Positions 12,922 through 16,127 of a stretch of DNA of 16,127 nucleotides are shown piece after piece. The notes under the pieces are model-generated. The model saw nothing but the letters and a program-made list of their open reading frames with translations, made no database searches and was not told the origin of the DNA. This stretch comes from Candidatus Poribacteria bacterium (GTDB lineage: Bacteria > Poribacteria > WGA-4E > DTYX01). Each line of letters begins with the position of its first letter. Position 1 is the stretch's first letter. The position numbers were made by a program, and so were the translations under genes. Where the stretch lies: contig DTYX01000244.1 of the NCBI GenBank assembly GCA_012961655.1, positions 1 through 16,127 on the forward strand, written 5' to 3'.

Positions 12922-14508
12922 ATGACATTTATCAAAATGACAAAGTTGACGATTGACAATCGTAAAGTTGAAGTTGAATCGGGGAGTACGATTCTCGACG
13001 CCGCTCGGAAGTTGGGGATTGACATACCAACTCTTTGCTTCCGCGAGGGATTCCAGCCCTCTACATCCTGCTTGGCGTGTGTGGTAAAAATCGACAACCG
13101 GCTTGTATCTTCTTGTGCGACCGTAGCGCGAGAGGGAATGGAAGTCGAAAGTGAAACGGATGAGGTTCAACAAGCGAGAAGAACCGCTTTGGAATTGCTG
13201 TTGAGCGACCATGTCGGAGATTGTATGGCGCCCTGTCATAGCATCTGTCCGGCGCAGATGAATATTCCCCGCATGATTCGCCAAATCGCTGCTGACAAAC
13301 TTCGAGACGCGATTATCACCGTAAAAGAACACATCCCTTTGCCAGCGGTTCTGGGGCGTATCTGTCCCGCTCCCTGCGAAAATGGCTGCCGGCGTCGATT
13401 TTATGACAGTCCGGTGTCGATATGCCTTCTGAAAAGGTACGTGGCGGATGTTGACTTGACATCTGAACATCCCTATCTGCCATCCTGTAAACCTCAAAAT
13501 GGAAAGAGAGTGGCGATTGTGGGCGCTGGTCCGACGGGTTTGTCAGCGGCTTACTACCTGCTTCAAGAAGGCTATGCGTGTGTCCTCTTCGACGAGCATG
13601 AAAAGCCCGGTGGAATGCTCCAATACGGCGTTCCGAAAGATGAACTCCGGCGCGATGTCCTTGACGCTGAAATCGGGCTAATTGAAAAACTGGGCGCCGA
13701 ATTTCGACTGAATATAACAATTGGCGAACATACATCACTGAAATCTCTGCAAAGTGATTATGACGCTGTTCTAATAGCAGTTGGCGAGCTTAAAGATGGG
13801 AACGCTGAGCAATTGAGAATCCAGGCGCCGGGAAACAGAATCAAGGTGGAAAGAGATACACTCAAAACTGACCTTAAAGGCGTGTTTGCCGGCGGCAATG
13901 CCATCAGGCGAAGAAACAAAATTTCGGTGCGCTCTGTTGCTGATGGCAAAACCGCCGCCATCTCCATCGACCAGTATCTCTCTGGTCTTGATGTAACCGG
14001 TCCTCATCATCCTTTTACCGTCCGCATCGGCAGATTGGCTGAAGACGAGATTCAGCGATTCATGGTCGATGTCAGTGGGGCTGGACGAGTTATGCCCAGT
14101 AGCGGCGGGGCTCTGTCCCGCCACTTTTCAGATGAAGAAGCCCGCGCTGAAGCGATTCGTTGTCTGCACTGTGACTGCCGCAAGGCGGATAACTGTAAAT
14201 TGAGGGATTATGCCGATGTCTACAAAGCTAACCCGAATCATTACAAAGCGGAGCGTAGATTATTTGAGAAATACATTCAACATCCCAACGTAATTTACGA
14301 GCCGGGCAAGTGTATTGATTGTGGTCTCTGTATCCAGATTGCATCAGAAGCCGGTGAGCCACTCGGGCTTACATTTATCGGCAGAGGGTTTGACGTTCGT
14401 GTCGGTGTGCCTTTTGGCCGTTCCATTGCGGAAGGACTTCAAAAAGCAGCCGACCGATGCATAGCCGCTTGCCCGACAGGCGCATTATCGTTCAAATTTG
14501 AGAAATGA
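12922..14508 (+). CDS. FAD oxidoreductase: NuoG-like 2Fe-2S + short GltD-like + 4Fe-4S
   Basis: A 528-residue iron-sulfur flavoprotein. Residues 7-75 are a complex-I-type [2Fe-2S] domain (C39, C50, C53, C65). Residues 100-190 have GltD-like cysteines (C101, C105, C109; C148, C152, C156). Residues 196-230 hold the FAD Rossmann motif (VAIVGAGPTGLSAAYYLL, then the DEHEKPGGML segment), and 318-353 the second FAD motif (GVFAGGNA). From the DAVLIAVG strand (281-288) it runs almost directly into that motif, so the usual NAD(P)H-binding domain with its GGGNTAMD loop is absent. Residues 414-425 hold C414, C417, C419 and C425. The end (464-521) resembles the NuoG cluster region but keeps only C464, C467, C470, C513 and C517. 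It is probably the electron-accepting partner of the NuoEF fusion. The ATG at 12922 lacks a ribosome site; ATG 12937 would give the usual 2Fe-2S N-terminus. Confidence 0.88.
   Translation: MTFIKMTKLTIDNRKVEVESGSTILDAARKLGIDIPTLCFREGFQPSTSCLACVVKIDNRLVSSCATVAREGMEVESETDEVQQARRTALELLLSDHVGDCMAPCHSICPAQMNIPRMIRQIAADKLRDAIITVKEHIPLPAVLGRICPAPCENGCRRRFYDSPVSICLLKRYVADVDLTSEHPYLPSCKPQNGKRVAIVGAGPTGLSAAYYLLQEGYACVLFDEHEKPGGMLQYGVPKDELRRDVLDAEIGLIEKLGAEFRLNITIGEHTSLKSLQSDYDAVLIAVGELKDGNAEQLRIQAPGNRIKVERDTLKTDLKGVFAGGNAIRRRNKISVRSVADGKTAAISIDQYLSGLDVTGPHHPFTVRIGRLAEDEIQRFMVDVSGAGRVMPSSGGALSRHFSDEEARAEAIRCLHCDCRKADNCKLRDYADVYKANPNHYKAERRLFEKYIQHPNVIYEPGKCIDCGLCIQIASEAGEPLGLTFIGRGFDVRVGVPFGRSIAEGLQKAADRCIAACPTGALSFKFEK
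14098..14128. repeat. In-frame GC palindrome inside oxidoreductase gene
   Basis: GGCGGG at 14104-14109 pairs with CCCGCC at 14117-14122 around a GCTCTGT loop. AGT at 14098-14100 and ACT at 14123-14125 extend the stem after a three-base bulge. It encodes SSGGALSRHF (393-402), a glycine-serine stretch between conserved domains. It looks like a repeat inserted in frame into a linker. Confidence 0.5.
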
Positions 14509-14512
14509 GAAA

Positions 14513-15808
14513 ATGAAAATAGTTCAGCTTATTCCTGGTGTTGGCAACACCTTTTACTGTGAAAATTGCCTTCGAGACAACGGCCTGATTAAAGTTCTGC
14601 GCCATTGGGGTCATGACGTCATTATGGTACCGCTGTATTTACCTATTCTGACAGATGAATCTAATGCAGACTTCGATGCTCCCATCTTTTTCGGCGGAAT
14701 TAATGTCTATCTGCAACAAAAATCCGCGATATTTCGCAAGACGCCGCGCTGGATAGACAGCATCTTTGATTCGTCAAAACTTTTAGAATGGGTTGCCAAT
14801 AAGGCTAGCATGACGAATGCTGAAGATTTAGCCGAGACAACGTTGTCGATGTTGCGCGGCGAAGAGGGTCGTCAGGACAAGGAACTGGAGAGACTTGTCA
14901 GATGGCTAGCCTCAAAGCAACCCATTGATGTTATACACATCTCCAACGCGCTTTTATTAGGGATGGTGAGGCGAATCAAGGAGGAACTTCACGTGCCGGT
15001 GGTCTGCTCACTGCAGGATGAAGATATCTTTGTTGACTCACTACCGGAATCACATCGCCAAATCGTGTGGGAGACGATGTCTAAGCGGGCGGCTGACGTC
15101 GATGCGTTCATTGCCGTCAGTAACTACTATAAAAATTTTATGTGTGCTCGACTTGGCATTCCAGCAGAACGCGTTCATGTCGTCTACAACGGCATTAATT
15201 TAAAAAAGCATGAGCCGGCTGCTTCTTTACCCGACCCACCTGTGATTGGTTATCTAGAACGGCAGTGCCGTGAGAAAGGATTGGGTACGTTGGTCGAGGC
15301 ATTTGTGCTTTTGAAAAGAAGATGCCGTGTGCCAGGGCTGAAGTTGCGCGTTGCGGGTGGAAAAACAGGGGACGACGAGCCTTTTGTGCAAGAAATCAGA
15401 CAACGCTTGTCTGAGCAAGGTCTTAGTAACGACGTTGAATTTCTCCCAAATCTCAACCGCGAGGAGAAGTTGGCTTTTCTGCGAACTCTTTCGATTATGT
15501 CGGTGCCGGCGGAGCATAAGGAAGCCTTCGGAGTATACGTTCTTGAATCGCTAGCCTCCGGCGTTCCAGTAGTCCAGCCATGTCACGGCGCTTTTCCGGA
15601 GTTATTGGCATCGATTGGAGGAGGCATACTATGCGAACCCAATAATCCGCGGGCGTTGGCGACTGCTATCGAGACATTGCTACTCAATCCCCAACATGCG
15701 CGTGAGTTGGGGAAGCGAGGCAGAAAAGCGGTACTCGAAAATTTTGGCGTGGAACAGATGGCGCATGACGTGGTGCGTGTGTTAGAAAAGGTCGCGTTTA
15801 GAACTTGA
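14513..15808 (+). CDS. GT4-family (GT-B) glycosyltransferase
   Basis: A 431-residue cytoplasmic glycosyltransferase of the GT-B fold. The N-terminal signature MKIVQLIPGVGNTFYCENC followed by LRDN is typical of a GT4-like subfamily. Residues 104-125 carry a TLSMLRGEEGRQ block, 197-205 DAFIAVSNY, 224-229 VYNGIN, 245-268 the start of the donor-binding domain (IGYLERQCREKGLGTLVEAF), and E337-x7-E345 (EAFGVYVLE) the donor-sugar motif. It transfers a sugar from a nucleotide donor; the acceptor is unknown. The start at 14513 is chosen because it gives the conserved N-terminus. The ATG at 14498 overlaps the previous stop and adds five residues. The four-base gap to the oxidoreductase gene indicates one transcript. 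Its tie to the redox genes is not evident from sequence. Confidence 0.9.
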   Translation: MKIVQLIPGVGNTFYCENCLRDNGLIKVLRHWGHDVIMVPLYLPILTDESNADFDAPIFFGGINVYLQQKSAIFRKTPRWIDSIFDSSKLLEWVANKASMTNAEDLAETTLSMLRGEEGRQDKELERLVRWLASKQPIDVIHISNALLLGMVRRIKEELHVPVVCSLQDEDIFVDSLPESHRQIVWETMSKRAADVDAFIAVSNYYKNFMCARLGIPAERVHVVYNGINLKKHEPAASLPDPPVIGYLERQCREKGLGTLVEAFVLLKRRCRVPGLKLRVAGGKTGDDEPFVQEIRQRLSEQGLSNDVEFLPNLNREEKLAFLRTLSIMSVPAEHKEAFGVYVLESLASGVPVVQPCHGAFPELLASIGGGILCEPNNPRALATAIETLLLNPQHARELGKRGRKAVLENFGVEQMAHDVVRVLEKVAFRT

Positions 15809-15826
15809 AGGTAATAGTTCCTCATT

Positions 15827-15946
15827 TTAAGTGCCTATCCGAAAAGTCCCTTCCTGCCATGAGGCGAGGTATTCCTTTTGCGCTTCGGTGAGCGTATCGA
15901 TGCGGACGCCCATTACATTCAACTTCAAACGAGCAATCTCATTATC
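15827..15946 (-). pseudogene. ahcY: Remnant of the 3' end of adenosylhomocysteinase gene
   Basis: Read on the minus strand, 39 codons before a TAA (15827-15829) encode the C-terminus of S-adenosylhomocysteine hydrolase: DNEIARLKLNVMGVRIDTLT, then EAQKEYLASWQEGT. The full enzyme, about 430-480 residues, cleaves SAH to adenosine and homocysteine. Codons before DNE (up to 15982) no longer match the family and run into a TAG at 15983-15985. There is no usable start and no NAD-binding domain. It is a leftover from a duplication, rearrangement or gene loss. The last five codons (FRIGT) extend beyond the usual EGT-type end. Confidence 0.7.
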
Positions 15947-15990
15947 AAACAGCGATTTGATTGCCCTGCTTGGCTGTCCTTCCTAATACT

Positions 15991-16048
15991 AAGGGACAAA
16001 GGGGCTAAAGGGATTTTTGCCCTCTTGCCCCCTTGCCATTTTGCCCTT
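15991..16048. repeat. Purine/pyrimidine block palindrome
   Basis: On the plus strand, AAGGG, GGGGC and AAAGGG-type blocks (15991-16013) are followed by TTGCCC, GCCCCC and GCCCTT-type blocks (16017-16048), so the two halves can fold into an imperfect hairpin. It lies immediately 3' of the minus-strand gene ending at 16054 and could serve as its terminator, or be a dispersed repeat. The 15983-16053 gap holds nothing else. Confidence 0.35.
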
Positions 16049-16053
16049 GTAGC

Positions 16054-16127
16054 TTAATAAACTTTAACTTTTCCCCAAGTGATAGCGAGTTTGCCAGGTG
16101 AGTTGACTGCGGCTCTGGTATCATACC
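16054..16127 (-). CDS. 3' end of an exported-type protein with shared C-terminal tail (partial)
   Basis: Only the last 23 codons of a minus-strand gene are in the window; the gene continues past the right edge. The final residues VNSPGKLAITWGKVKVY, then TAA at 16054-16056, match the end of the secreted LamG-like protein at 3106 (VNQEGKLTTMWGRLKMR) almost position by position, and that of the protein at 12162 more loosely. This predicts that the missing part carries a signal peptide and an extracellular domain. No function can be given from the fragment. Confidence 0.6.
   Translation of the reverse strand, partial: YDTRAAVNSPGKLAITWGKVKVY

Noticed and set aside
12886..13497. 203-codon minus-strand open frame
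   Set aside because: It is a shadow of the 2Fe-2S/GltD-like gene, whose cysteine motifs are conserved in the plus frame.
9683..14508. Bifurcating [FeFe] hydrogenase (Hnd/Hyd) operon
   Set aside because: NuoEF resembles HndABC, but there is no H-cluster subunit in the window; the partner is a GltD-like flavoprotein.
1..16127. CRISPR array, tRNA or rRNA genes
   Set aside because: No regularly spaced direct repeats, and no tRNA or rRNA signatures, were found by eye on either strand.

Overview
The window (about 16.1 kb, roughly 47-48% GC by eye) is bacterial chromosome from an organism that seems to be an uncultured lineage. The mix of Tat-exported redox proteins, PQQ-type and NHL beta-propellers, LamG-like secreted proteins, Uma2 and DUF433 genes and many short palindromic repeats reminds me most of Candidatus Poribacteria. 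Parts of it would also fit planctomycete-like relatives. This assignment is from memory of gene content and was not checked against a database. I see no rRNA, tRNA, CRISPR or complete IS element.

Layout. (1) 1-2153: a promoter, a Tat-exported NHL propeller, a tiny Tat-exported cysteine protein and a Uma2 nuclease, tightly spaced and bracketed by a perfect 24-bp inverted repeat. (2) 2301-5467: a Tat-exported polyferredoxin with four clusters' worth of cysteines, a secreted LamG-like protein, a 140-bp MITE-like element with target duplication, and a NapH/NosR-like membrane iron-sulfur protein. (3) 5464-6280: a degraded patch with a palindromic repeat fused to a DUF433 gene, a leader hairpin, a broken reading frame and a small helical protein. 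(4) 6283-9551: a membrane-anchored and a secreted PQQ-like propeller. (5) 9683-14508: a NuoE-NuoF fusion with a C-terminal two-cluster ferredoxin, a secreted LamG-like protein, and a 2Fe-2S/GltD-like/4Fe-4S flavoprotein. (6) 14513-15808: a GT4 glycosyltransferase, then an ahcY remnant and the 3' end of another exported protein on the minus strand.

How the genes may work together (inference). The cytoplasmic NuoEF fusion would oxidise NADH and pass electrons to the flavoprotein. The flavoprotein keeps its FAD site but seems to lack the usual GltD pyridine-nucleotide domain. The membrane iron-sulfur protein would move electrons across the membrane to or from the Tat-exported polyferredoxin, with the NHL and PQQ-like propellers and the small cysteine protein as outer partners. 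This looks like a trans-envelope NADH-linked redox chain of unknown substrate.

Two other themes stand out. Three exported proteins, including the one cut by the right edge, end in the same short tail (KL-x3-W-[GS]-[KR]-[LIV]-K), a candidate C-terminal sorting signal. Short palindromic elements lie between genes and appear to be inserted in frame inside genes, in one case supplying a stop codon for one gene and the N-terminus of the next.
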